Source of the DNA: Stentor coeruleus
Lineage: Eukaryota; Ciliophora; Heterotrichea; Heterotrichida; Stentoridae
Direction of reading: 5' to 3'
Assembly (NCBI GenBank): GCA_001970955.1
Contig: MPUH01000162.1
Location: 1-64,000 of the forward strand
Length of the DNA: 64,000 nt
Shown here: in pieces, positions 40,587-50,647 of the stretch
How the letters are laid out: every line of letters starts with the position of its first letter
How positions within the stretch are numbered: position 1 is the first letter of the stretch
Position numbers and translations under genes: made by a program
The notes under the pieces: generated by a model
What the model was told of the DNA's origin: nothing
Seen by the model: the letters and a program-made list of their open reading frames with translations, nothing else
Databases searched by the model: none

Positions 40587-41240
40587 TTATTGTACTGGTA
40601 TAACCTCCTTAGCAAAAAGATACTCAGTATTATCAATTACTACAACTTTTGGATCATTTACCGTAAGAGTATTGCTAAGTTTTAAATTTCCTCTATACAA
40701 TAACGTCATTTTGCCTCTTATCTTTGGAATTTCAGTCTGCCCTACATCTACAGATATATACAAAGTCCCATATTCTGATTTAACAGATAAGACTTTTACT
40801 TTTATTTTGCATGTTGGATTTCTATTTACAAAAGTAGAAAATGCACTAGAAAGCTGACCTTTTGTCCTTGATTGAACTTTTTGATTTATACAAGGGGTAA
40901 TTCCTTCAGCTTGAGAATCAATAAAATCATACTGAGGTTTAGAATAGAACTTTATTTTCTTCAAAGGCTTTGTAGACTCATCCACTTTTCTTTTTATAGC
41001 TTTCGGTTCATGTTGGGGAGTTTTTTGAACTTTCGATTCATCTTGGGGATTTTTTCGAGCTTTTGATTCCTCTTGAGGAGTTTTTTGAGCTTTCTGCTCA
41101 TTTTGGGGGATTTTTTGAGCTTGCGGTTCATGTTGGGGAGTTTCTTGAACTTTTATTGTCTCAGGCTTGCTAAACTTAATCCTCGAATAGGTCAGTGTTT
41201 TTTTAACAATCACATTATCCTCAGTTTCAGTATAATTCAT
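40587..41240 (-). CDS. TPQ-repeat protein with a C-terminal beta-rich (OB-like?) domain
   Basis: 217 residues. Residues about 30-82 consist of five near-identical 10-residue units (VQETPQHEPQ, AQKIPQNEQK, AQKTPQEESK, ARKNPQDESK, VQKTPQHEPK), charged and probably disordered. A basic segment follows (IKRKVDESTKPLKKIKF), which could be a nuclear localisation signal. The last 85 residues alternate strands (CKIKVKVLSVKSEYGTLYIS and VVVIDNTEYLFAKEVIPV) in a pattern compatible with an OB fold, but no family is recognised. The ATG at 41240 follows TTTTATAA. Confidence 0.7.
   Translation of the reverse strand: MNYTETEDNVIVKKTLTYSRIKFSKPETIKVQETPQHEPQAQKIPQNEQKAQKTPQEESKARKNPQDESKVQKTPQHEPKAIKRKVDESTKPLKKIKFYSKPQYDFIDSQAEGITPCINQKVQSRTKGQLSSAFSTFVNRNPTCKIKVKVLSVKSEYGTLYISVDVGQTEIPKIRGKMTLLYRGNLKLSNTLTVNDPKVVVIDNTEYLFAKEVIPVQ
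41004..41153 (-). repeat. Five 30-bp in-frame tandem repeats
   Basis: The coding repeat of the TPQ protein: five 30-bp units that differ at scattered positions. The unit length is a multiple of three, so copy-number change keeps the frame. Confidence 0.8.
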
Positions 41241-41630
41241 TTATAAAATTACAACCCAAATTATATCTCAATATATCTAAAAAATATCCTACTCAAAATC
41301 TTTATTAGATAGAAATTTCTAATAAAAACATCATCTAAAATCCTAATCCCAAACCCAAATTTCCATCAAAATAAAACAAGTAATCCCAATTTCCTCTATA
41401 ACCAAAAGCAAAATATCCACTATACTCTAAAAGCTTATCCTCATATCAAACCTACAATAAACCCTCAAATTTTCTCTTTTCCCTCTTAACTTCCCTTTTA
41501 AATCTTCCCAACTTCATACTTTTATTATCATTAAAATCCTTATTTCCTATTATATTCTCTACACATCTCTTAATACCCTATTCATATCTAAAAACTCACA
41601 ACAATAATCTTTATTTCATATAATAAAAAA
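41241..41630. other. Spacer between divergent genes
   Basis: Strongly AC-rich on the plus strand over most of its length. No gene is seen. Confidence 0.5.
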
Positions 41631-42209
41631 ATGTTGAATTGTTCTATCTTAACTCCAGCTTTTGCCATATCATCCTATGACTATAATACAATTGTTTCAC
41701 AGTGTGCAGAAAACCTTGGTGTTAATACAAATGATTTTGAACTTTATGCCTTAGTACCACTACGTGAAGTTGAATATCCTCAAAATGCTGTCATCAAGCT
41801 TAAGCGCTGTAATTTTTCTTTATCAAAAATCGAAGAAATGCTAAATCAGCGTGAGCAACTTTTCCAGCAACTTCAAAAATCTAGAGATGCGTTGTCTTCT
41901 TATTCTGAGAGACTACAAGATAAAAAAGAGCCGGTGGTGGATGAAAAGATAACCCGGAAAATAAGCAAACTTGAAGAAGATAATAAAAAACTTCGTCAAC
42001 TACTTAAGTAAGGTTTATGTAGAACTCAATTGGACAACGCAGAAAACTTGAGATTAGCCACGCAAAGAACTGTTGAGAATTTAAGAGAAGAATTTGACCT
42101 GTTAGTCCGAGAACTACTAAATGTCAAGAAAGCAAAAGAAAAAATCGAAGAAACACCTAAAACAGAAAAAAAGCCTGCTGTCCCAAAACTCAAAATCGGC
42201 GCTAATTAA
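41631..42209 (+). CDS. Small coiled-coil protein, one 15-nt intron
   Basis: Exons 41631-42007 and 42023-42209 give 187 residues. The N-terminal 65 residues look like a small folded domain (YNTIVSQCAENLGVNTNDFE then LYALVPLREVEYP). Residues about 70-160 are a coiled coil (IEEMLNQREQLFQQLQKSR), and the tail is Lys/Pro-rich (ETPKTEKKPAVPKLK). The intron falls inside the coiled coil and its removal preserves the heptad-like pattern, which supports the model. CATATAATAAAA precedes the ATG. Family unknown. Confidence 0.78.
42008..42022 (+). other. 15-nt intron
   Basis: Sequence GTAAGGTTTATGTAG, with A at position 10. It splits a codon after its second base. Confidence 0.85.
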
Positions 42210-42473
42210 ATACAGTTCTGAGTTTATTTAGGCATAAAAATTACAATTTTTATCTTTCATATCTTTTTAAAAGCTTTCATAAACTCCTAACCTCACTACC
42301 TAACTAGAAATTTAAATCCTCTTACTCTAGGGAAAAAATCTTAAACTCCTTCTCAGCCAAAAAAAATTTATCCTAGACTAAAAATCTTATCCACCTCAAT
42401 CTCAATTCTATTCATTTAAAAATATTTCAAGTATCACTTACCAAACTACTGTGGACTAGGAAAATACAAATAA

Positions 42474-43034
42474 ATGGTGAAAGGCGATCCCACACTCTCT
42501 ATGAAGCTCAGGCAATATCAAGTCGCTGGGAGGAAATTCCCATCAGACACCGACCCAAACCCAGTTATCTACCGAATGAGAATCTTTGCCATCGACGAAA
42601 TCCGAGCAAAGTCACGATTTTGGTACTTCACAAAGCGTCTTAACAAAATCAAAACAGCTCACGGAGAAATAGTCTCAGTCGAAGAAATCACGGAAAAAAA
42701 CACTGACCATGTAAAAACTTATGGGATTTCAATACGTTATGAAACTAGAAACGGAATTACAAATATGTACAGAGAATATAGGGATACTTCTTTGTGTGGA
42801 GCTGTTGGAAGAATGTATCAAGATATGGCTGGAAGACATAGAGCTAGAGCTGAGACTATTCATATTATTAGTACTACAGCACTTAATGTTAGTTCTAAGG
42901 TCAAGAGATCTAATACTGCACAGTTTTATAACTCAAAGATTAGGTTCCCATTACTTCATGAAACTGTTAGAGCACCATGCAAGTCTTTAAGATCAGTCTT
43001 TGTATCAGGAAGACCATTGACTAGATCACATTAG
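42474..43034 (+). CDS. RPL18A: Large-subunit ribosomal protein eL20 (L18a)
   Basis: 186 residues, normal length. Family signatures run throughout: LRQYQVAGRKFP, PVIYRMRIFAIDEIRAKSRF, WYFTKRLNKIK, NMYREYRDTSLCGAV, YQDMAGRHRARAETIHII, and NSKIRFPLLHETVRAP. It is a component of the cytosolic 60S subunit. Codons in the first 240 bases are markedly C-ending, unlike the later part, which fits both high expression and the local AC-rich domain. Overlapping plus-strand frames inside it are shadows. Confidence 0.98.
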   Translation: MVKGDPTLSMKLRQYQVAGRKFPSDTDPNPVIYRMRIFAIDEIRAKSRFWYFTKRLNKIKTAHGEIVSVEEITEKNTDHVKTYGISIRYETRNGITNMYREYRDTSLCGAVGRMYQDMAGRHRARAETIHIISTTALNVSSKVKRSNTAQFYNSKIRFPLLHETVRAPCKSLRSVFVSGRPLTRSH

Positions 43035-43568
43035 AATAGGTAGATAAGATAATTTGATCAGAATCAGATGATAGATTTTAGAGAGGAGGATTGTCGAGAT
43101 TATGAGGATTTTTGATAGGAATTTTTGGATAAGAGTGTATTTTTTTTAAGGGAGTTTGCTTTGTGAAGAGCTTTTTTGGAAGATTTTGATGATTAAGATG
43201 CTGGGTTATGTGGTGATGATGATTTTAGGTAGAGGATTTAGTGTTATTAGGCTAGGTTGTATGCTAAATTTTTATGGGTTGCTTTTAGTATTTAAGGGTT
43301 TGTGATGTTTTTGATGATATTAAAATATTTTGTATTATATTGGTTAGGTGGTGTTAAGATTTTAGGAAGTGATAAAATTATAAATTGATTAGCCAACTCC
43401 ATATCATAAAAACACATTTTATAAATAATATTCACACAAATCCCAAAATTAGCACAAATACACTCCATCATTTACCTCAACACAAAATATGTCCAAAAAA
43501 ATTTTCCACCATCATCACCTATAAAATCAAAAACCCTACTAAAGAAATTCTAATAAAACACTTAACCA
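43035..43568. other. Spacer with a sharp skew switch
   Basis: Very GT-rich to about 43380 (43201-43260: 21 G, 2 C), then AC-rich (43441-43500: 17 C, 2 G) up to the cathepsin gene. A 63-codon frame in the AC-rich part is an artefact of stop-poor composition. Confidence 0.6.
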
Positions 43569-44492
43569 ATGGTTAAAATCCTATTTCTAATAAATATGTT
43601 CCTTTTACTTTTAATCTCCTTTGTTCAAGGCAAGTTCACTTTTACTCTCGACGATACTTCTGAAGTAGTTCCTCAAACAGCAATAGATTACATCAACACT
43701 GTTCAAACATCATGGGTAGCTTCAAAAGCTTGGGTAGGTAAAATGACAGTTGGAGAAGCAAAAGCATTAGCCAACACTATCCCATCAGAACCTTCATCTA
43801 ACATCTATTCATGGGGTCTACTTCTTTCTCACTTATCAATACCATCATCTTTTGACTCTCGAACTCAATGGCCAGGTTGTATCCATCCAATCCTCGATCA
43901 AGGTAAATGTGGTTCATGTTGGGCATTTGGTGCATCTGAAGCATTTTCAGATCGTCTTTGTATAAGTTCATCAGGGAAAATCAATGTTGTTTTATCACCT
44001 CAATACTTAGTCAATTGTGATAATGCAGCAAGTGGGTGTAATGGAGGAACATTAGATGCAGCTTGGAGTTTTATACAAACAAATGGAATTCCAACTTATA
44101 ATTGTGTTCCATATCAAGGTGTTGATCAAACTTGTTCTTCAAAATGTGCTGATGGAAGTGTTCCTGTTTTTTATAAGACTTCAGATGTTTATTATTATTC
44201 AGGACCTGATTCGATACAGACTGGAATTATGTCTTCAGGACCTGTTGAGACGATTTTTGTAGTTTATCAGGATTTTATGAGTTATACTAGTGGGGTTTAT
44301 GTTCATACTTGGGGCAATTCGGTAGGTGCACATGCTGTTAAGATGCTTGGTTGGGGTGTTAGTAGTGGGACTAGTTATTGGATTTGTGCAAATTCTTGGG
44401 GCACAAGCTGGGGCATGCAAGGATATTTTTGGATTGCCTTTGGCCAGTGCTTTATTGACAATCAAGCTGCTGCGGGTACACCGATTGTCTGA
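43569..44492 (+). CDS. Cathepsin B-like papain-family cysteine protease
   Basis: 307 residues, ending in TGA. The signal peptide is MVKILFLINMFLLLLISFVQ, then a short cathepsin B-type propeptide (IDYINTVQTSWVASKAW). The mature enzyme starts near IPSSFDSRTQWP. The catalytic set is complete: Gln111, Cys117 in QGKCGSCWAFG, His255 in GAHAVKMLGWG and Asn275 in CANSWG; the NCDNAASGCNGG motif is also typical. The His-His occluding loop of animal cathepsin B is missing (the chain goes directly from NCVPYQGVDQTC to SSKC), so it should act as an endopeptidase rather than a dipeptidyl carboxypeptidase. It is probably a food-vacuole or lysosomal hydrolase. Confidence 0.96.
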   Translation: MVKILFLINMFLLLLISFVQGKFTFTLDDTSEVVPQTAIDYINTVQTSWVASKAWVGKMTVGEAKALANTIPSEPSSNIYSWGLLLSHLSIPSSFDSRTQWPGCIHPILDQGKCGSCWAFGASEAFSDRLCISSSGKINVVLSPQYLVNCDNAASGCNGGTLDAAWSFIQTNGIPTYNCVPYQGVDQTCSSKCADGSVPVFYKTSDVYYYSGPDSIQTGIMSSGPVETIFVVYQDFMSYTSGVYVHTWGNSVGAHAVKMLGWGVSSGTSYWICANSWGTSWGMQGYFWIAFGQCFIDNQAAAGTPIV

Positions 44493-44967
44493 AGTAGTTA
44501 ATAAGTTATTAGGTTTTAGAATAAAAATTGAGGTTTATTTGTAGATTAGATGATAGAGTTTTTTTGTATGTGGAAATTGTATTTTACTTATAAGCTTTCA
44601 ATGTAAGAATAGATAAAATAATGAGTAGGTTTATGTAGAATGGATTTAATGTAAATACTGATATGCATTATTTTTAGTTTCTCTAGTTTTTTGTCCTTTT
44701 TTAATATTTTTTTATAACTTATAACTATACATTAAAAATATTGTAATCTCAAATATCACTTATTTACATCAAATGCAAATCTCTCCCTAAAAAAACTATC
44801 AGCTATTATAACTTAAAAATAATATACAACAAAAAAGTATATTCATAAAAACCCCAAATCGTACCAAACCACTCACACTAATTCCTTTAATCAATACTCT
44901 TATTATTTCCTTATAAAAAAAAACTATCATTCATCCTCCTGCGCACAATCCTCCATACTTCCAACTT
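44493..44967. other. Spacer between convergent genes
   Basis: GT-leaning to about 44700, then AC-leaning. No gene is seen. Confidence 0.5.
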
Positions 44968-45756
44968 TTAAACAAATCTATTTAAATATTCCTCATAAAT
45001 CATCCTAACATTTTCGCATTCCTCTCCTTGAAACTCGCTAAGTGCTTTCAAAAAATCCTGAGTAAAAAAATGTTTACAATTATATTCACTAAGATTCCTC
45101 TTATTATCCTATATATCCAATACAACCAACAAATCGCCTACTGCAACAAAAATCATCCCTGAATCCTCTTTATATTTACTCAAACAGCTTATAACAACTT
45201 CATATCCTTTATGCTTAAGAAACATTCTCTGAGCCCTTTCTCTGTTCTTAAAAACCTTATGAGCAAAAATCATAGTATTTTTATTATAAATTTCACTCAA
45301 AGATTCAAAAAACCCATAACTTATAAGTTCATGCATAATACTTTCAGTGAAATTATCAGTACATGAATATAATAAATCATATGAGTAATGTTTTAATATG
45401 ATATCATCAGATGTTAAATTGAGAACAAGCATGCTAAGGACATTTTTTATATAGAAATGTATTTTGTTTATAGGATCTTTTGAAGCTTCAGAAAGAACTG
45501 CTATAGCCATACAACCTACAGTACTTGGCTGTGGTGTTAAAGGAAGAAATTTGTCTTCTTCAAAGATTGGATCTGAGTTTCCTATTAGTTTTACGATATC
45601 AGACCATCTTTTTTGCTCTACTAATAAAGCAAAGGATGGTCTGGTGATTGGTTTTATTTTGGATTCTTCTATTGTCAAGCTGCTTAGTCCAGCAAGATCA
45701 GCTGGAGTCATTAGTTTCTATGTGGTTATTACTGGTCTAGTTTCACAGCATCCCAT
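44968..45756 (-). CDS. N-acylated helical-repeat (armadillo-like) protein, two 15-nt introns
   Basis: Three exons (45733-45756, 45124-45717, 44968-45108) give 252 residues. The first exon codes only for MGCCETRP, so the lipid-anchor signal (Gly2, Cys3, Cys4) is supplied by a 24-nt exon. The body is helical, with features like armadillo/HEAT solenoids: KNVLSMLVLNLTSDDIILKH, SYDLLYSCTDNFTESIMHEL, KHKGYEVVISCLSKYKED. No catalytic motif is visible. Both introns end in ATAG and have the A at position 10, and each removal keeps the frame, so the model is firm. Probably a membrane-associated adaptor; function unknown. Confidence 0.78.
45109..45123 (-). other. 15-nt intron
   Basis: Coding-strand sequence GTATTGGATATATAG. 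It joins the last two exons of the helical-repeat gene. Confidence 0.85.
45718..45732 (-). other. 15-nt intron after a 24-nt first exon
   Basis: Coding-strand sequence GTAATAACCACATAG. It joins the MGCCETRP exon to the body of the gene. Confidence 0.85.
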
Positions 45757-46471
45757 TATTAATATTTACTTAGTAAAATGAAAAAATATGCAGAGGTTAT
45801 GATATGATTTCATTTTTTATAGAGATTATGGCTGGAAGGTTGTAGTTGAAAAATAAAAGGGTAAAGGGATAATTAGTGATATTTAGAGTTTTTATAAAAA
45901 GGATAAGTTTTTAGTTTGGATAATTTTTTTTTTTGAGATGATTTGTTGAGTAGTGTGTGAATGCATTGAGGATTAGGTAAAGGGATTGTGGATGTTTATA
46001 AGACTTAGATAAATTAATATAAACAACTAAGTATAAATCATAGTTTTATAATAAAAGTCAAATCTTTGTATAATACTCAAACTATTTACTTCCAACATTT
46101 TAAAAGAAAAACTACTTGCTCGAGACAAGAATAAAAAAGTTTGAAAATATTTTAAACTTTCCAAACTAAAAAAACTCATTTTGACTAAGTCTAACTTTAC
46201 TCCTATTATCTTAGTTATTATTAGATTTTCTCAACTTTGAAATATAATTTAATCAAACCTTCAAAAATTTTTTGTAAAATGACATTTTTAACTATAAACC
46301 TATGATAATAAGGTTTATTTCCAAGATGACTCCTATAATAAATTCGATATTTTATTATATTCCAACCTTACATAAATTATCCTCAGATGCATAATTGATA
46401 TATACACTCACAGATTTTTCCGTTTTTCATTAGTATCCCTATTGGCTAATTCTATTCATAATACAATATAA
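45757..46471. other. 0.7-kb spacer
   Basis: GT-rich to about 45970, then AT-rich. No coding or RNA signal. Confidence 0.5.
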
Positions 46472-46756
46472 ATGTGTGAAAGCGAATACAAGTTTATACT
46501 TTACTGCTGTATGTATGAAGAATGTGGCAAAGAGTATTTATCGAAACAAAACCTTAAAAGGCACGTGAACATTAGTCATTTATTTAAAAAAATAACCCAA
46601 TGTTCTTTGTGTAGTAAAACATTTCTGAACTCTGTTAATCTAAAAGAACATTATCTTATTCATTCTAACACCAAACCTTATAGGTGCACTATATGCAATC
46701 TCCGTTTTAGACATAAATCGAAATTAGGGTCTCATAGAAGACTTCATAAATTATAA
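46472..46756 (+). CDS. Small three-finger C2H2 zinc-finger protein
   Basis: 94 residues, a relative of the gene at 30597. The fingers are CCMYEECGKEYLSKQNLKRHV..SH (the two halves are separated by the usual linker), then QCSLCSKTFLNSVNLKEHYLIH, shown here only as CSLC plus NLKEHYLIH, and then YRCTICNLRFRHKSKLGSHR. Shared strings with the other protein include NLKEH..IH and LRFRH. It ends right after the third finger, without the acidic tail of its relative, and no intron is needed. It stands alone in about 1.5 kb of spacer. Probably a small DNA- or RNA-binding regulator. Confidence 0.82.
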   Translation: MCESEYKFILYCCMYEECGKEYLSKQNLKRHVNISHLFKKITQCSLCSKTFLNSVNLKEHYLIHSNTKPYRCTICNLRFRHKSKLGSHRRLHKL

Positions 46757-47473
46757 AGTTCACTAATTTAAGTTTTAACAAAGAAGTTTGATAAGGATTA
46801 ATAATAAGAAGTATTTTTTTGTGATATGATTTTCATTAAATCATTTTGTAGTAGGATGATGATATTTATATGAGAATGATAGTTTTATTGTTAGATTATG
46901 ATTTAAGGTTATAATGATGAATGTGCTAATAAATATAGACTAAGTGGTATATTTTTTTATGGTATAAGGAAAATTCTCAGATTTATAATTAAATTATATA
47001 AAGATCTTTAGTATAGAAAGAATTAAGCTAAAATATGCTATATATGGATGGCATTATGGAAATATTTTTTTATAAGGATTTTTATTATATAATGAAAATT
47101 ATTCGTTAATAGTGAACTTGTTTTATAACAAAACCTACAAATAAATTCTTAATACCAATCTTTAACATCAATATTTTTCTACCCTTAAAAACAATTTTTA
47201 TTATGAAAAATGTTAATTCTATATTGGAGCAATTAAATCTTTTTTAAATAATTTGCACAATACCTAATAATTAAACTAATGCGATGTCTCTCAAACAATT
47301 TTTAAGATATTTACATAACATTTATTTATATTTTTTATATCAGGATTCCAGTTATAAAATCTAAGTAATTTAATTTTTTTTCATATAAATCATATCTTAC
47401 GTTTTCCTAACATCAGTAAATTACCCATTAAAACTCATTAGTTATCTAACTTTAAATAAGTCTAATAGACATT
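46757..47473. other. 0.7-kb spacer
   Basis: AT-rich with no coding frame or RNA signal that I can support. Confidence 0.5.
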
Positions 47474-48334
47474 TTATATTGAAAAAACCATATTCTCACC
47501 AGTAGCAGAAAGGTTTTCTAAAATATGACTTTCATTATTACCTTTTGGACTTGACGACAAAGACAAGTCTTTTGGTGCATCATTCAAAATACTAGACCTG
47601 CTTTTCTTATGCCGATCTTGAAACATCCGCACTTTGCATTCTAGTTTTTCTATATAACTAAACATCTCTTTATGGGTCTTCACAAGAAGATTATATTTTT
47701 CTTCAGCTATTTTTTTTTGTTCATTGTTTACAGCTATTAAATCTTCAAATTCTTTAAATTTCCTTTTAGTACTAAGTAACTGTTCTTTACATTTCCTGTA
47801 TTTTCTTTTAACTTCTAAAAGTTGTCTGGGCATAGACTTGTTTTGTAGTTCTTCTAATTGTTCTATTTATTACTTACTTTGTAATTCAGTAACTTTTTCA
47901 TTGTATTCTTTTTTAAGGTCATCAATTTCACTTTGGTATACTTCAACTGTAAAAAGATTATTACTTCCTTGGGAATTTTCTAGTTTTTGTATTTCAGTCT
48001 TAAGGTTTTTGATTTCAGACCGAGCTCTTTTTAGGGTCTCTTCAGAATTTGCGTAAAGTTTTTCTAATTGTGTGTATTTCTGGTATAGTTCACCTTTGTA
48101 AATATCTTCTTCATTGTTTCGTAAACCACTATTAAGTTTATTTCCTGATTTCACATGTTTGACAATTTTTTCTGATATTTCTATGACTGTCTTCAATTGC
48201 ATTTCACGTAATGTTAACTGATCTCTTGCTTCTCTAAATGATAGAGAATTTGATGATTTTGTGCATTGTATTATTTCGTCCTTCATTGACTCATAAGTAC
48301 GAAGTATTTGGCTTAAATCAATACTTAAGTTCAT
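47474..48334 (-). CDS. Coiled-coil protein, one 15-nt intron
   Basis: Exons 47878-48334 and 47474-47862 give 281 residues. I chose the ATG at 48334 (MNLSIDLSQILRTYESMKDE). The open frame extends further upstream, but that part is Ile/Lys/Asn/Phe-rich like non-coding DNA and lies in the spacer. Residues about 40-240 form a long Glu/Lys-rich coiled coil (LYANSEETLKRARSEIKNLK, KEEYNEK-type heptads), and the tail is Ser/Lys-rich. The intron lies inside the coiled coil and its removal keeps it continuous. No family was recognised. Confidence 0.75.
47863..47877 (-). other. 15-nt intron
   Basis: Coding-strand sequence GTAAGTAATAAATAG, with a full GTAAGT donor and A at position 10. Confidence 0.88.
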
Positions 48335-48598
48335 AGTTAATATAATAATATGTTTATTACAAGAAAATTTATACAAAACAATATTCTGGAATTGAATTTT
48401 AGAAAGTCTCCTTCGAAAATTATTCTTTTTAATGTGGTAAATTCCTATAATAATACAAAAACATAATATTTTTCTAACATTAAACAATATTCAGCAATCT
48501 TAAAACCATTTCATTCTTATAATCCTAAAACTCTAAAAGGTAATTTAAATATAATAAGAAATAAAAAAATATTATTATACATTAACAATTATATATAA

Positions 48599-49861
48599 AT
48601 GAATATTAGAGATTGGGTTTTTGTTTTAGGATATATGCTCTTGAATTCTGTATTTGATAATTAGATTGGTGGTGTTTTGAATATATGGGGAACTCTTAGT
48701 CCTTATATAACAAGTTTTTATCATAGTCTTGATCATGAAGTGACATCTGCATATTTTGTTCAAATAGCTTTGATATCTTATATTTCAGAGACAGTCTTTG
48801 TTTTAGCCTTACCATATTTATCTGATAAAGTTACAGCTTTTTCTATATTGCTTATAACTTCAATTGTATCTGGATTGTTTATTATTGTATCAGCTTTTAT
48901 AACAAACGCATTAGCTTTTGCTTGGATTTTCGGTACAGTGATAGGATTTTTATCAGCTTTTACATATATGCCTGCAGTATGGATAGCAGTCGATGTAATG
49001 CCTCAACGTAAAGGGACTATTATGGGTATAGGTTTAAGTTCATATGCAATAGCTCCAAGTATTTATGGTATTCTTTTCACTTTTCTTGTAAACCCTGATG
49101 ATTTATCCCCAGTTGGTGAGTCAATAAAATATTTCACTTCAGAAGTTTACTTAAATGTCCCATCATCTATAGAATACCTAGGCATAATCCTATTAATAAT
49201 TGGAGTTATAGGAACTTTTTGCTTAGGTAAACATAAAGGCCATGCTTCAAAAACAGATAAAAAAACCAAATCCCTTAAGCAAATATTATCAGATCATCGA
49301 TTTTGGTACCTTTGCACTTTTCTTTATCTTAAAGGATCAATGTATTATTATCTTATGAATATATATAAAGATTTAGCTTTTAGGTTTATGAGTGATGATT
49401 ATTTTATAGCTTGGATTGGATCTTGTGCTTTTATATCAGCAGGTGCTGGACGTTTGATTATAGGTCGAATTATGGATTATTGCAATTGGAAAAAAATGAT
49501 TTTAGTTGTTGTTGCTGTTGAAATGGTTATTGGGATTTTACTTTATCATGTTGCTTGTTATAGATATATTTATGGGATTTTAGTTGTTATTGAGATGTTT
49601 TTAAGCTCTCCTTCTTATTTGATATCATGGATGATGACAGAGAAAGTGTATCCTAAAGATAAATGGATATTTGCGGTTGTTAATTTAGCTGTGTTGTTTG
49701 ATTTATTAGCCGCATATTTAATTGAAACTTATATTACGGGATCTTTTGGGTATGAGGTTTCATTAGGATTTATATCAGCTGAATTAGGATTATGTTTTAT
49801 ATTGGTTGGGTTTTTTTATGGCAAATGCGTTTATGATGATGAGAAACTTATGGAGAATTAG
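48599..49861 (+). CDS. Major facilitator superfamily transporter (oxalate/formate or nodulin-like type)
   Basis: A 51-nt first exon (48599-48649) and a 15-nt intron join to 48665-49861, giving 415 residues. The first exon supplies transmembrane helix 1 (RDWVFVLGYMLLNS, continuing IGGVLNIWGTLSPYI), without which the protein would have only 11 helices; this strongly supports the intron. About 12 hydrophobic segments are arranged 6+6 with a charged central loop (GKHKGHASKTDKKTKSLKQI). Family-like loops are DVMPQRKGTIMGIGLSSYAI between TM4 and TM5 and GRLIIGRIMDYCNWKK between TM8 and TM9. The architecture resembles OFA-family or nodulin-like MFS carriers of monocarboxylates; the substrate cannot be deduced. 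Confidence 0.85.
48650..48664 (+). other. 15-nt intron
   Basis: Sequence GTATTTGATAATTAG. It joins the helix-1 exon of the transporter to the rest in frame. Confidence 0.88.
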
Positions 49862-50069
49862 ATAGGATTAATAGGGTTAAATTGTTTTAGAGGTGGGTTT
49901 TGTAGAGAAAGGTTTGGGTATTAAATAAAAAGTTGTTATGTTTGTATTAGTATTTAGGATTTTGTAAAATGTGATATTTTGTTTGTGAATTCAAGGAAAA
50001 AATTTATAGTTTTATAGTGTAATTAGGATTTTAATCAAAACTATAATAAAAATTCTTATTCATGATAAT

Positions 50070-50582
50070 ATGGACTCAAGATATACAAAATACAGACCTA
50101 AAGTACTTGACTACAACCCAATAACTCATGCTCCATTCTATAAAAAAGACCAAAACCCATCACATAGATACTTCCAAGAACCTCTTGACGCAAATATCAT
50201 ATCAACAAGTCGAGCCTCTTACATAAACCGTTCATCTCTAATCATAAATGGGCAATCTCATCTAAGTTCATCTGTACCAATAACCAACTATCCAACTGAA
50301 CCAAGCCCAATACATAAAAACCCTAGCCCAACATATTTCCGCTTAACATTCAGAAACAAAGTCATTGATCCCATAAGTGGGCAAATTAGGATTTATGGTG
50401 AAAAACCGCATTTAGATAGATTTTACCACAGTCCACCTCCACAGTCTTATAAAAAAACCAAGCAAAAAACCTTGAAAAAGCAAAGAACCCGTTTTGATAA
50501 TACTGTTTTGCCATCTATTACTAAAGATATTCAATTAGTCCCAACTGTTGATCCTTTTTTTGTTAACCATTATGCTAAATAA
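50070..50582 (+). CDS. Hypothetical basic protein, 170 residues
   Basis: The start is ATG MDSRYTKYRPKVLDYNPITH, preceded by CATGATAAT. Tyr, Pro, Ser and basic residues dominate and there is little predicted helix. Two short motifs, LDYNPITHAPF and VIDPISGQIRIYGEKPH, share an NPIT/DPISG core that resembles the NPITG-type motifs of some microtubule-associated axonemal proteins; this is suggestive only. It precedes the next plus-strand gene by 65 bp. Real coding is supported by codon pattern and lack of stops over 170 codons. Confidence 0.65.
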   Translation: MDSRYTKYRPKVLDYNPITHAPFYKKDQNPSHRYFQEPLDANIISTSRASYINRSSLIINGQSHLSSSVPITNYPTEPSPIHKNPSPTYFRLTFRNKVIDPISGQIRIYGEKPHLDRFYHSPPPQSYKKTKQKTLKKQRTRFDNTVLPSITKDIQLVPTVDPFFVNHYAK

Positions 50583-50647
50583 TTTTAGTTTTTTAATCTT
50601 TTATATGTGATTTTTTGGGATAAATAACCCAGCCATATTTTAACGAA

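Noticed and set aside
32731-41240. Operon of six minus-strand genes
   Set aside because: The products are unrelated, spacers vary from 49 to nearly 500 bp, and several genes have their own TATAA-like element.
43385-43576. 63-codon plus-strand frame before the cathepsin gene
   Set aside because: It lies in an AC-rich segment with few stop codons and is rich in Thr, His, Asn and Ile without domain character; it also overlaps the cathepsin start.
47870-48487. Upstream extension of the coiled-coil gene to 48487
   Set aside because: The 51 extra residues read like AT-rich spacer; the ATG at 48334 begins the well-formed helix.
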